Shown in pieces: positions 1-8,318 of a stretch of 64,000 nucleotides of DNA. Both the position numbers and the translations under genes were made by a program. The notes beneath the pieces were generated by a model. The model was not told the origin of the DNA. It worked only from the letters and a program-made list of their open reading frames with translations, and did no database searches. Numbering within the stretch: position 1 is the first letter of the stretch; each line of letters opens with the position of its first letter. Source of the stretch: Oharaeibacter diazotrophicus (lineage in GTDB: Bacteria > Pseudomonadota > Alphaproteobacteria > Rhizobiales > Pleomorphomonadaceae); assembly GCF_004362745.1 (NCBI RefSeq), contig NZ_SNXY01000006.1:806001-870000 (forward strand). Reading direction: 5' to 3'.

Positions 1-39
1 CGTGAAGCCCGGCGGCGTCATGGCGGCGAGGCGGGCGGC
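1..39. repeat. Displaced acpS fragment, copy 1 of a 39-bp direct repeat
   Basis: These 39 bases are identical to 1998-2036, which lie inside intact acpS. Similarity stops at base 40 and the copy continues left beyond the window edge. On the minus strand it would encode part of the C-terminal third of holo-ACP synthase (around [13 protein letters not shown]). It is therefore either a displaced acpS 3' end or the edge of a larger duplicate. The unique DNA between the two copies holds the secreted-protein gene at 186-1796. Confidence 0.85.
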
Positions 40-86
40 ACCTCGCACACCGGACGCCTTCGATCGCAGCGCTCAAATCTCTCGCT

Positions 87-113
87 TTGATTGCTGATTT
101 TTAGTGGTATATT
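87..113 (+). promoter_or_regulatory. Possible promoter of the secreted-protein gene
   Basis: An AT-rich patch that stands out in this high-GC window contains TTGATT (87-92) and TATATT (108-113), 15 bases apart. This is close to a sigma70-type promoter but with short spacing. It lies about 60-75 bases upstream of the likely start codons at 171 and 186. Confidence 0.35.
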
Positions 114-185
114 AGCTTTTGCCGAGTTTGCCATCATGGGATGTCCTCGGAAGAGCATCGGGGTACGGCAATGCGAAGTGGTGCT

Positions 186-1796
186 ATGAAGATTGGCTTC
201 TGGGTAATCACCGCCCTGCTCCTCGGAGGTTCAAACGCGGAGTCTGCTGCCAAAAGAACACAACCTTATGCGTCGACGAACGACAATTTCGAGTCGGCCC
301 TCGATCTTCCGTCGTCGACGATCGCGATACCTGGAACTTTGACATACAATTCGAGGCAATTTGGCGAACCGCGCGCCCGCAGCACGAGCATCGGCCGCAC
401 CGCGTGGTATACTTTCACGGCAACGGCTACCGGCCGGGCGGTCGTCGCCATCACGTCGAACGAATCCGCCAGCGCCCCGTTGGACCTCGCAGTCTACACC
501 GGGAGCACCCTGTCGGCGCTCAAGGTCGTCGGTACGACCCAGATCACCAAGACGGGCACGCGCGGATCGGGTTCTGTCGCGTTCAACGTGATCGCCGGCA
601 ACACCTATCGCATCCAGGTCGATGCCAGTCGGAAGCTCGGCTACAACGACCGCCACTACTGGATCGGTGCGCAGTTGCTCTCGCCCGCGGGTGGCATCGC
701 CATTTTCGGCGCTTCACCCTGGTTCATCCGCGAGGGTGACGGCGACACTCTGTCCTTTTTCTCGGCAAACGGCTACGCGGTCCCGGTGAAGATATCGGAG
801 AAATTCGGTCGCCTGAGCCCGTACTTCACGATCAAGAAGACCAGTTCGACGCTGCAACCCGGACGGGTCAGCTGGTATACGATTTCCGATCGGCCGACCG
901 CAACGCTCCCCGACTCGAACGTTCGAGCCGCCACGCTGGAAATCAGCGCGACCAGCACTTCCACCGGCTCGAAGCTCGGAACGAATTCAGTCGTTATCGC
1001 CGCCAGCACAAAGACCTACGAGTTGGCCCCGAACCTCGTAACCCAATTCGACTATCCCGAACAGGGAAGCAGGGCCTTCGACCAGATCACCAGCGACGTA
1101 ACGGTCTACAATGATTCCGAGACCGACACGGCGGTTGCTTGCATCTTCCGTGGTGACAACGACTGGAGTTCGCCGGTCGACTTCGCCGCGCTCGACCGAT
1201 CCAGCGGGGCGACCTCGGACGACGACACCCCCTTCGATCTCGCGCCGGGCGAATCCAGGGACTTTCGTGTGAGCGTGCGTACCGAGACCATCTACCAATC
1301 GTACGCCAGGGCGTCGCTCGACTGTGGCAACGTCTACTCGGGATACAACTCGGACAAGCGCGCCTACCTCCAGGCCGACGGTTACTTCGGTGCCGTGTCG
1401 CAGGTCCAGATCGACGCGCTCAACACCCTGGATCGCTATCGGATCAAACTCGACGTCTTCCAGACGAAGCGGGTGACCGTCGCCGTCCGGAACACGGGTG
1501 ACTACGCGGGCTTCTTCCGAGTGCAGGCGCAGCCCTCCGGATCGGTCGGAATCACGCGGACATGCGAATCCGACGAGAGCGGCAACTGCATAGGCGATGC
1601 CGACATTTCTTCCACCGAGGTGAACATCGGACGCGACGAGACCGTCTACGTCACCTTCCGCATGAACCGCAGCAGCGGTTCCGACGCGGACTTCGTGGAC
1701 ATCTCGGCCACCAGCATCGACGGTCCGGAGGAACGGACTGCCGGAGCTACCAACGTGCAGATGATCGTGCCCGCGGACGAGTCCGGGCGGCACTGA
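186..1796 (+). CDS. Secreted protein with an N-terminal PPC-like domain
   Basis: Predicted 536-residue exported protein of unknown function. The ATG at 186 puts a signal peptide first (MKIGFWVITALLLGG, then a small-residue cleavage region); ATGs at 171 and 141 in frame would only add a polar extension. Residues about 35-155 resemble bacterial pre-peptidase C-terminal (PPC) beta-sandwich domains: NDNFESA at the start, then TAWYTFTAT, LDLAVYTG and GNTYRIQVD. The rest is Ser/Thr/Asp-rich, beta-strand-like sequence with a few cysteines and no catalytic motif that I recognise. Base composition is less GC-rich than the neighbours, and the gene sits between an acpS fragment and intact acpS, which suggests it was acquired. 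A surface or periplasmic binding role is possible but unproven. Confidence 0.75.
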   Translation: MKIGFWVITALLLGGSNAESAAKRTQPYASTNDNFESALDLPSSTIAIPGTLTYNSRQFGEPRARSTSIGRTAWYTFTATATGRAVVAITSNESASAPLDLAVYTGSTLSALKVVGTTQITKTGTRGSGSVAFNVIAGNTYRIQVDASRKLGYNDRHYWIGAQLLSPAGGIAIFGASPWFIREGDGDTLSFFSANGYAVPVKISEKFGRLSPYFTIKKTSSTLQPGRVSWYTISDRPTATLPDSNVRAATLEISATSTSTGSKLGTNSVVIAASTKTYELAPNLVTQFDYPEQGSRAFDQITSDVTVYNDSETDTAVACIFRGDNDWSSPVDFAALDRSSGATSDDDTPFDLAPGESRDFRVSVRTETIYQSYARASLDCGNVYSGYNSDKRAYLQADGYFGAVSQVQIDALNTLDRYRIKLDVFQTKRVTVAVRNTGDYAGFFRVQAQPSGSVGITRTCESDESGNCIGDADISSTEVNIGRDETVYVTFRMNRSSGSDADFVDISATSIDGPEERTAGATNVQMIVPADESGRH

Positions 1797-1807
1797 GGTC
1801 GTTCGAT

Positions 1808-1851
1808 CCGGACGGGTGCAGGCACTCGCGACCGGAGCCCGTCCGGCCTTT
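1808..1851 (+). terminator. Terminator-like hairpin after the secreted-protein gene
   Basis: A 9-bp perfect stem (CCGGACGGG at 1808-1816 with CCCGTCCGG at 1838-1846) is followed by CCTTT. It starts 12 bases after the stop codon of the plus-strand gene. The loop is long and the T-run short, so it is only a moderate candidate. Confidence 0.45.
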
Positions 1852-1901
1852 GGGGATGGCGTGGGTGCGCCATAGCGTCGTGCCCACGCTCTCCCGTTTC
1901 T

Positions 1902-2318
1902 TCACTCCCCCGCGCCCCACCCCTCCGGCCAGGCCGAGATCACCACGAAGGCCTGGGCGAGGGGGTGGTCGTCGGTGATGGTGACGTCGATGCGGGGCGT
2001 GAAGCCCGGCGGCGTCATGGCGGCGAGGCGGGCGGCGGCGCCGCCGGTGAGCACCAGCGTCGGCTGGCCGCTCGGCAGGTTGACGACGCCCATCTCGCGC
2101 CAGTTGACCCCCATGCGGATGCCGCTGCCGAGCGCCTTGGAGCAGGCCTCCTTGGCGGCCCAGCGCTTGGCGTAGGAGGCGGCGCGCTCCTTGCGGCGCT
2201 CCGAACGCTCCTGCTCCACCGCGGTGAAGACGCGCTGGACGAAGCGGTCGCCGAAGCGCTCCAGAGTCCGCTCGACCCGGCGGATGTCGATGACGTCGCT
2301 GCCGATGCCGATGATCAT
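1902..2318 (-). CDS. acpS: Holo-[acyl-carrier-protein] synthase AcpS
   Basis: Transfers 4'-phosphopantetheine from CoA to a serine of apo-ACP, which activates fatty acid synthesis in the cytoplasm. The 138-residue length is normal for AcpS. The N-terminus [12 protein letters not shown] carries the metal-binding Asp8, and AAKEA carries Glu57, the second metal ligand. It lies 21 bases after rsh on the same strand, close to the usual alphaproteobacterial order rsh-(pyrE)-acpS, so it is probably co-transcribed with rsh. A 39-bp piece of this gene (1998-2036) is repeated at 1-39. Confidence 0.95.
   Translation of the reverse strand: MIIGIGSDVIDIRRVERTLERFGDRFVQRVFTAVEQERSERRKERAASYAKRWAAKEACSKALGSGIRMGVNWREMGVVNLPSGQPTLVLTGGAAARLAAMTPPGFTPRIDVTITDDHPLAQAFVVISAWPEGWGAGE
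1998..2036. repeat. 39-bp direct repeat, copy 2, inside acpS
   Basis: Identical to bases 1-39. It lies within the acpS reading frame, roughly codons 95-107. Together with copy 1 it brackets about 2 kb that includes the 3' end of acpS and the secreted-protein gene. Confidence 0.85.
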
Positions 2319-2339
2319 GGCCCCGTCCTCCCCGCCGGC

Positions 2340-4574
2340 TCAGCCGTTGACGCGCTCGACGCGGCTGACGTTCTGGCGCGTGCGGAGCTGGTTGATGATG
2401 CGATTCAGGTGCTTGAGATCCCAGACCTCGAGGTCGATCAGCACCTCGTGGAAGTCGGAGGTGCGGCGCGCCATCCGGATGTTGTCGATGTTGCCGTCGT
2501 TGTCCGAGATGGTCTGGGCGATCCGCGCCAGCGAGCCCGGCTCGTTGAACGAGTGGATCGCGATCTGCGCCGGGAAGCGCACCGGGTCGTCGGCGTCGAT
2601 GTCCCAGCGCACGTCGAGCCACTGCGTCTCCTGGTCCTCGTGCTCCTTCAGCGCCGGCGACTGGATCGGGTAGATCATGATGCCCTCGCCCGGCTTCAGG
2701 ATGCCGACGATGCGGTCGCCCGGCACGGCACCGCCGTTCGGCGCGAAGCGCACCGGCAGGTCGGCGGCGATCGAGCGGATCGGCATCGCGCCCGCGGTCT
2801 CGTCGGCGAGGTGGCGGAACATCACGCCGCTCTGGCCGGCGAAGGAGAACCAGCCCTCCTCGGCCCGGCGGATCTCGCCGCCCTCGCGGGCCGGGGTGGC
2901 GCGCTCGTCCTTGTAGTCGGGATAGGCCGCCTTCAGCACGTCGGCGGACGGGATCTCGCTGCGGCCAACCGCCGCGAGCAGGTCCGGCAGCGTCGGCTGG
3001 CCGAGCCGCGGCAGCGCCAGCTCCAGGACCTCGTCGGCGAGGTCGCGGCGGGCGCGTTTGAACGCGGCCTCCAGCACCTGCCGGCCGAGGCTGGCGAACT
3101 GTTTGCGTGTCGCCTCGCGGGTGGCGCGCCGGATCGCCGCGCGCGCCTTGCCGGTGACGGCGATCGCCTCCCAGGTCGGCGGCGGCACCTGCGCCTTCGA
3201 GCGGATGATCTCGACCTCGTCGCCATTGTGGAGCTGAGTCACCAGCGGCATGATCCGGCCGTTGACCTTGCAGCCGACGCAGGTATTGCCGACGTCGGTG
3301 TGGACGGCGTAGGCGAAGTCGATCGGCGTCGCCCCGCGCGGCAGCGCGATCAGGCGCCCCTTCGGCGTGAAGCAGAACACCTGGTCCTGGAATAGCTCGA
3401 GCTTGGTGTTCTCGAGGAATTCCTCCGGGCTCGAGCCCTCCGACAGCGCCTCGATGGTCCGGCGCAGCCAGGCATAGGCGCGGCTTTCCTCCGACAGCTT
3501 CGGCAGCGCGCCGCCGGTGCGCGGATCGGCCTGCGGCGCCGACTTGTCCTTGTAGAGCGCGTGGGCAGCGATGCCGTATTCGGCGATCCGGTGCATCTCG
3601 TGGGTGCGGATCTGCAGTTCGACGCGCTGGCGGTGCGGGCCGACGACGGTGGTGTGCAGCGAGCGGTAGTCGTTCTGCTTGGGCGTCGAGATGTAGTCCT
3701 TGAACCGGCCCGGCACGGTCGGCCAGATCGTGTGGACGACGCCGAGGGCGCGGTAGCAGGTGTCGACGTCGTCGACCAGGATGCGGAAGCCGTAGATGTC
3801 GGAGAGCTGTTCGAAACCGAGCTGCTTGGAGATCATCTTGCGGAAGATCGAATAGGGCCGCTTCTGCCGGCCCTTGACCGCGGCGCGGATGCCGCGCTGT
3901 TCGAGGTTTTCCGAGAGTTCGCGCTCGATGTCGGCGATCAGGCTCTCGTTCTTGGCGCTGAGCTCGTCGAGCCGGTCGGCCACCGTCGCGGCCGCCTCGG
4001 CGTGGAGCACCTTGAAGGAGAGGTGCTCCAGCTCCTCGCGCATGTCCTGCATGCCCATGCGCCCGGCGAGCGGGGCATAGATGTCCATCGTCTCCTCGGC
4101 GATGCGGGCGCGCTTGGTCTCCGGCACGTAGTGGATCGTGCGCATGTTGTGGAGACGGTCGGCGAGCTTGACGAGCAGGACGCGGACGTCCTCGGCGATC
4201 GCCAGCAGCAGCTTGCGCAGGTTCTCGGCCTGCTGGGTGCGCTTGGAGACGAGGTCGAGCTTCTTGAGCTTGGTCAGGCCCTCGACCAACCGGCCGATCT
4301 CGACGCCGAACTTCTGGTCGATCTCCTGACGGGTGGCGTCGGTATCCTCGATGGTGTCGTGCAGGAGCGCGATGACGATGGTGGCGTCGTCGACGTGCAG
4401 CTGCGTCAGGATCGCCGCGACCTCGAGCGGATGCGAAAAGTAGGGATCGCCCGAGGCCCGCTTCTGCAGGCCGTGCTTCTGCATCGCATAGACGTAGGCG
4501 CGGTTGAGCAGCGCCTCGTCGCAGTTCGGATTGTAGCGCTGGACCCTCTCGACGAGCTCGTACTGCCGCATCAT
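2340..4574 (-). CDS. rsh: Bifunctional (p)ppGpp synthetase/hydrolase Rsh (RelA/SpoT)
   Basis: Makes and degrades (p)ppGpp for the stringent response. The start is the first of two adjacent ATGs at 4574, giving 744 residues that begin MMRQYELVERVQRYNP, typical of alphaproteobacterial Rsh; the longer upstream frame looks like leader sequence. Domains in order: HD hydrolase with LLHDTIEDT (His72-Asp73), synthetase with RQKRPYSIFRKM near residue 240, TGS near 390-450, and a C-terminal ACT domain in the last 75 residues. Both catalytic halves look intact. It follows rpoZ on the same strand, separated by a hairpin. Confidence 0.96.
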   Translation of the reverse strand: MMRQYELVERVQRYNPNCDEALLNRAYVYAMQKHGLQKRASGDPYFSHPLEVAAILTQLHVDDATIVIALLHDTIEDTDATRQEIDQKFGVEIGRLVEGLTKLKKLDLVSKRTQQAENLRKLLLAIAEDVRVLLVKLADRLHNMRTIHYVPETKRARIAEETMDIYAPLAGRMGMQDMREELEHLSFKVLHAEAAATVADRLDELSAKNESLIADIERELSENLEQRGIRAAVKGRQKRPYSIFRKMISKQLGFEQLSDIYGFRILVDDVDTCYRALGVVHTIWPTVPGRFKDYISTPKQNDYRSLHTTVVGPHRQRVELQIRTHEMHRIAEYGIAAHALYKDKSAPQADPRTGGALPKLSEESRAYAWLRRTIEALSEGSSPEEFLENTKLELFQDQVFCFTPKGRLIALPRGATPIDFAYAVHTDVGNTCVGCKVNGRIMPLVTQLHNGDEVEIIRSKAQVPPPTWEAIAVTGKARAAIRRATREATRKQFASLGRQVLEAAFKRARRDLADEVLELALPRLGQPTLPDLLAAVGRSEIPSADVLKAAYPDYKDERATPAREGGEIRRAEEGWFSFAGQSGVMFRHLADETAGAMPIRSIAADLPVRFAPNGGAVPGDRIVGILKPGEGIMIYPIQSPALKEHEDQETQWLDVRWDIDADDPVRFPAQIAIHSFNEPGSLARIAQTISDNDGNIDNIRMARRTSDFHEVLIDLEVWDLKHLNRIINQLRTRQNVSRVERVNG

Positions 4575-4606
4575 CGTGTTCTGGAAACCGCCGCTCACGG
4601 GACGGG

Positions 4607-4658
4607 AAAGGCCCCGCGCCCGGTGGAACCCACAAGGTGTCCCACGAGCCCGGGGCCT
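4607..4658 (-). terminator. Hairpin between rpoZ and rsh
   Basis: An 8-bp perfect stem (AGGCCCCG at 4609-4616 and CGGGGCCT at 4651-4658) has a second, inner GTGG/CCAC pairing. In the minus direction it ends in TTT. It could terminate rpoZ transcription or act as an attenuator in the rsh leader, since rsh begins only 33 bases later. Confidence 0.5.
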
Positions 4659-4737
4659 GTCCATGCCCTCTGACAATCCTGGCGGACGCGCCCTGGCGTC
4701 CGCGATCGGTGGAGCCCGACGACGGCTCCGCGGCCGG

Positions 4738-5121
4738 TCAGATCTCCTCGACCTTCTCCGGCGGCACGAGGCCCTCGAGGCCCTTGAGCAGTTCCTCTTC
4801 CGACATGCGGTCGAAGACGATCTCGTCCTCCTCGCGCTCTTCGCCGGCGGCGGTGATCAGGCCGGCGACGGCCTCCTGCTCGGGCTCGTCGACCTCGACG
4901 TACTTCTGCAGCGAGTGGATCAGGTCTTCCTTGAGGTCGCCGGTGGAGACGGTGACGTCGGCGATCTCGCGCAGCGCCACGACCGGGTTCTTGTCGTTGT
5001 CGCGCGCCACGGTCAGCGGCGAGCCGGAGGAGATCATCCGCGCCCGGTGGCTGGCGAGCAGCACGAGCTCGAATCGGTTCTCGACCTTGTCGATGCAGTC
5101 TTCGACGGTGACGCGGGCCAT
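4738..5121 (-). CDS. rpoZ: RNA polymerase omega subunit
   Basis: Small RNA polymerase subunit that helps fold and assemble beta'. 127 residues from the ATG at 5121, which has GAGGAG nine bases upstream. The N-terminus [20 protein letters not shown], followed by [12 protein letters not shown] and [14 protein letters not shown], is diagnostic. The acidic C-terminal tail is usual in this group. The rpoZ-rsh pairing is conserved in many bacteria and fits the role of omega in the response to ppGpp. Confidence 0.97.
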   Translation of the reverse strand: MARVTVEDCIDKVENRFELVLLASHRARMISSGSPLTVARDNDKNPVVALREIADVTVSTGDLKEDLIHSLQKYVEVDEPEQEAVAGLITAAGEEREEDEIVFDRMSEEELLKGLEGLVPPEKVEEI

Positions 5122-5618
5122 GGGTGCAACTCCTCGACGGCGACGACCGGCGGCCTTCGCCCCCTCCCGACCGCGGGCCGGAAGCGGACGCCGGACGCCG
5201 GCGTATCCCAATGTATCCGCGACGGATGGCGGAAACGTACCGTTCGGCACCTTTTCACCGTGACGTCGCGATTGTGTAACACCCCTTAAAACGCCCTCGA
5301 CACGATTGCAAGGGTCCCCTATTTTCCGCGCTTACCGTCCGAATGGCGCGACGGCGAAGACCACGTGGGTGACGACGACATATTTTCAAGACGTCATCGT
5401 CGGGGATGACGATGATGTGACGGTTGACCGGCCGTTCCCATTTGCCGATCTTCCTTTCCGGACATAGGTTCATCCGATAGACGTCGGGCATCCGATCGAC
5501 ATCGGGCTTCCGCTCCGCCGGCGGAATCCCGGCCCGACACCCAAGCGGCGGATTCGATCGCTCGCGCCACGGCAGATTCCAAGAGAAGATCCCCAGGGAT
5601 CGAAGGTAGACTGGTTAA
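5122..5618. other. Divergent intergenic region between rpoZ and the NYN gene
   Basis: About 500 bases without a convincing gene; it must hold the promoters of both divergent genes. It contains an 8-bp hairpin (TCATCGTC 5394-5401 with GACGATGA 5408-5415) and an 18-bp imperfect tandem repeat at 5472-5507. A 78-codon minus-strand frame at 5255-5491 crosses these structures and looks like chance. A small RNA cannot be excluded from sequence alone. Confidence 0.6.
5472..5507. repeat. Two tandem 18-bp units upstream of the NYN gene
   Basis: ATCCGATAGACGTCGGGC (5472-5489) is followed directly by ATCCGATCGACATCGGGC (5490-5507), differing at two positions. Each unit has inner dyad symmetry (CCGAT...TCGG), which suits a dimeric DNA-binding protein. 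It lies about 110 bases before the NYN start codon. Confidence 0.55.
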
Positions 5619-6203
5619 ATGTTCGACGAACGTGAAAAAATCGCCCTCTTCATCGACGGTGCGAATCTCTACGCCACCGCGAAGGCCCTCGGCTTCGACA
5701 TCGACTATCGGCGCCTGCTGAAGGAATTCAGCTCGAAGGGCTACCTCCTCCGCGCGCTCTATTACACCGCGCTCGCCGAGGACCAGGAGTATTCGTCGAT
5801 CCGCCCGCTGATCGACTGGCTCGACTACAACGGCTACAAAGTGGTGACCAAGCCGACCAAGGAGTTCTACGACTCCACCGGCCGTCGCAAGATCAAGGGC
5901 TCGATGGACATCGAACTCGCGGTCGACGCCATGGAGCTGGCCGAGCACGTCGACCATCTCGTGCTGTTCTCCGGCGACGGCGACTTCCGTTCGCTGGTCG
6001 AGGCCGTGCAGCGCAAGGGCCGCAAGGTCAGCGTCGTCTCGACGCTCCAGACCCAGCCGGCCATGGTCGCCGACGAACTGCGTCGGCAGGCCGACCACTT
6101 CGTCGACCTCGCCACGCTCGCCCCGCGCATCGGCCGCGACCCGGCCGAACGCGCCGCCCGCGCCGCCGAGCGCGCCCAGGCGCTCCAGCACGACGAGACC
6201 TGA
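5619..6203 (+). CDS. NYN-domain (LabA/DUF88) putative ribonuclease
   Basis: 194 residues of the PIN-like NYN family, whose members are metal-dependent RNases or RNA-processing factors. The expected acidic residues are present: FIDGANLY (Asp13), GSMDIELAVD (Asp97) and FSGDGDFRSLV (Asp120, Asp122). The C-terminus after about residue 170 is an Ala/Arg/Glu-rich helix, perhaps for nucleic-acid contact. It diverges from rpoZ. The RNA substrate is not known for this group. Confidence 0.88.
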   Translation: MFDEREKIALFIDGANLYATAKALGFDIDYRRLLKEFSSKGYLLRALYYTALAEDQEYSSIRPLIDWLDYNGYKVVTKPTKEFYDSTGRRKIKGSMDIELAVDAMELAEHVDHLVLFSGDGDFRSLVEAVQRKGRKVSVVSTLQTQPAMVADELRRQADHFVDLATLAPRIGRDPAERAARAAERAQALQHDET

Positions 6204-6417
6204 CCGACCGACGGCGCCGCGCGGCAGGCGCGGCGCCGCGACGTCCGGCGCAGCCCCGGTCCGACGGAGCGCGCGCAGCCGCGACGGCGACGACCGACGA
6301 CTGCCCCGGCCTGTGCCCGCACTACGCCCGGGCAACTGCGCACCCCACGCCGCCTCTTGGACCGTCCCTCCCCACGGAGGCGAGGCTGGAACCGGGAACC
6401 CGACGGCGCCACGCGCC

Positions 6418-6468
6418 TACCCTCCCCCTCGTGGGGAGGGCCGACGGCCGAAGGCCGGCGGGCCGGGG
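6418..6468. repeat. Intergenic palindromic repeat, copy A
   Basis: Begins TACCCTCCCCCTCGTGGGGA and continues with GGGCCGACGGCC and AAGGCCGGCGGGCCGGGG. The same element, nearly unchanged, occurs twice in opposite orientation at 54541-54708, and a looser relative is at the right end of the window. Such REP-like units are common between genes in Rhizobiales. This copy ends exactly at the stop codon of the ABC ATPase gene and may act as its 3' hairpin. Confidence 0.7.
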
Positions 6469-7515
6469 TCACGCCGACGCGCGGGGGACGTCCCTGACCA
6501 CGGTCACCCGCTCCGCCGGCAGTTCCACCGGCACGATGGCGCCCACGACCATCCCCCGCGCCGCAACCGGATCCAGCGTCGCCACCAGCGTTTCGCCCTC
6601 GCCCGCGGCGAGCGTAACCACCGTCGCCCCGCCGCGGAACTCGACCCCGGTCACCCGCGCCGACGGGCCTTCCCCGCCGAGCCGGACCGCCTCGGGCCGG
6701 ATCGCCAACGACAGCGTCGCCCCGTCCGACCCACCCTCGAGGGCCACGCGTCCGAAGGCCGTCTCGACGCCCCCGGCCACCACTCGCCCGGCGATCACGT
6801 TGGCGCCGAGGAACCGCGCCACCGCCGCACTCCCCGGATCGGCGAAGACGTCCTCCGGCGTGCCGACGCGCGCGATCCGCCCATCCAGCATCACCGCGAG
6901 CCGGTCGCCCATGGCCGCGGCCTCGCCGTGGTCGTGGGTGACGAGGAGCGCGGTGGTGCCGGTCTCGCGGAGCAGTTCACGCACCAGGGCGCGCATCGTC
7001 TCGCGCAGCCCCGGATCGAGCGCGGTGAAGGGCTCGTCGAGGAGCAGCACCGCCGGCCGCACCGCGAGCGCTCTGGCGAGCGCCACCCGCTGCGCCTCGC
7101 CGCCCGACAGCGACGCCGGCCGGCGCGCGCCGAAGCCCGGCAAGCGCACGCGCTCGAGCAGCTCGGCGACGCGGACGTCCACCTCCGCCCGTGGCACACC
7201 GCGCAGGCCGAGCCCGAAGGCGACGTTGCCGGCGACGCTCATGTGCTGGAACAGCGCGGGATCCTGCCCCATCAGCACCGCGCCGCGCTTCTCCGGGGCC
7301 AGCGCGGTGACGACGCGGCCGCCGAGGGCGACCGTGCCCGCGTCCGGCGCCGTCAGCCCGGCGATCACCTGCAGGAGCGTGGACTTGCCGCAGCCGGACG
7401 GGCCGACGAGCGTCGTCGTCAGGCCCGCCGGCAGCGCCAGCGACACCGCGTCGATCGCCGGACGGGCGGCGCCGCGCCAAGTCTTGGAGATCGCGTCGAG
7501 CACCACGGCGGTCAC
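6469..7515 (-). CDS. ynjD: ABC transporter ATP-binding protein (YnjD-like)
   Basis: 348-residue ATPase that powers the importer encoded upstream. The start is GTG at 7515, overlapping the permease stop by four bases. Walker A is GPSGCGKST (38-46), the signature is LSGGEAQRVALARA and Walker B is VLLLDEPFTALDP, followed by a switch histidine in LLVTHDHGEAAAMG. About 110 residues after the ATPase core resemble a TOBE-type regulatory domain (LSLAIRPEAVRLG). The operon matches the YnjBCD family by its binding protein. The substrate is unknown; thiamine has been suggested for YnjBCD but not shown here. Confidence 0.85.
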   Translation of the reverse strand: MTAVVLDAISKTWRGAARPAIDAVSLALPAGLTTTLVGPSGCGKSTLLQVIAGLTAPDAGTVALGGRVVTALAPEKRGAVLMGQDPALFQHMSVAGNVAFGLGLRGVPRAEVDVRVAELLERVRLPGFGARRPASLSGGEAQRVALARALAVRPAVLLLDEPFTALDPGLRETMRALVRELLRETGTTALLVTHDHGEAAAMGDRLAVMLDGRIARVGTPEDVFADPGSAAVARFLGANVIAGRVVAGGVETAFGRVALEGGSDGATLSLAIRPEAVRLGGEGPSARVTGVEFRGGATVVTLAAGEGETLVATLDPVAARGMVVGAIVPVELPAERVTVVRDVPRASA

Positions 7516-8318
7516 GGCACGCGCTCCCGCCCCGCGGGCACCAGACGGGCGAGGAAGGGCGTCGTCGCGGCCACGACGGCGACCCCCGGCACCACGGTGA
7601 GGATCGCCGCGACGCCGGCGACGTCGGCGCGGCCGGCCTTCAGGAACTGGGCCAGGATCAGCGGCAGCGTCGTCACCCGGCCGCCGCCGATCAGCAGCGT
7701 CGGGCCGTACTGGCTCCACGACACCAGGAAGGCGAAGGCGGCGCCGACGGCGACGCCGGGTGCCAATGCCGACAGCGTCACCGCGAACGCCGTCCGCAGC
7801 GGCCCGGCGCCGAGCGTGCGCGCCGCCGCCTCGGTGCGGCCGCCGCCGAGGGCGGCCGCGGTCGCGATCGCCAGTAGCGCGTAGGGTAGCGCCGCCATCA
7901 CGTGCACCGCCACCACCCCGGCCGCGGTGCCCGCGAGTCCGAGCCGCAGCATCAGCGCGTGCGCGCCCATCGCCACCGCGATCCCCGGCGTCGCCGCCGG
8001 CGCCAGCAGCAGGAGCTCGGCGAGGCCCTTGCCGCGGAAGTCGCGGCGGCCGAGGGCGAGGCCGGCCGGCAGCGCCGCCGCCACCGCCAGAACCGCGGTC
8101 GCCGTGGCGATCGCCGCCGAGTTCGCCAGCGCCGCCGGGATGCCGGACACCGGCGAGGCCGCGTAGGCCCAGGCGGCGAGGCTCGGCCGCGGCAGGAGGT
8201 CGGGGAAGAACCAGCCGCGCGACAGGCTCGCCGGCAGGATCGGCAGCAGCGGCGCCAGGAAGGCCGCGGCCAGTGCCGCGAGCAGCAGCCGGGGGCCGAG
8301 GCCGCGACGCCCGCTCAC
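7512..8318 (-). CDS. ABC transporter permease (second of two)
   Basis: 268 residues with about six hydrophobic helices. The GTG start at 8318 overlaps the stop of the first permease (GTGA). The cytoplasmic coupling (EAA-like) loop is visible as RTEAAARTLGAGPLRTAF. In E. coli the corresponding YnjC is a single long protein with two permease units, whereas here the two units are separate genes. It would form a heterodimeric channel with the product of 8315-9166. Confidence 0.85.
   Translation of the reverse strand: MSGRRGLGPRLLLAALAAAFLAPLLPILPASLSRGWFFPDLLPRPSLAAWAYAASPVSGIPAALANSAAIATATAVLAVAAALPAGLALGRRDFRGKGLAELLLLAPAATPGIAVAMGAHALMLRLGLAGTAAGVVAVHVMAALPYALLAIATAAALGGGRTEAAARTLGAGPLRTAFAVTLSALAPGVAVGAAFAFLVSWSQYGPTLLIGGGRVTTLPLILAQFLKAGRADVAGVAAILTVVPGVAVVAATTPFLARLVPAGRERVP

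Noticed and set aside
1747-4635. A 962-codon open frame antisense-shifted across acpS and rsh
   Set aside because: It runs through rsh and acpS in a wrong frame, is extremely Arg/Pro/Gly-rich and has no family motifs. Such frames are expected in very high-GC DNA.
5255-5491. Possible 78-residue minus-strand gene between rpoZ and the NYN gene
   Set aside because: No ribosome binding site or homology recognised, and it overlaps the tandem repeat and hairpin in the divergent promoter region.
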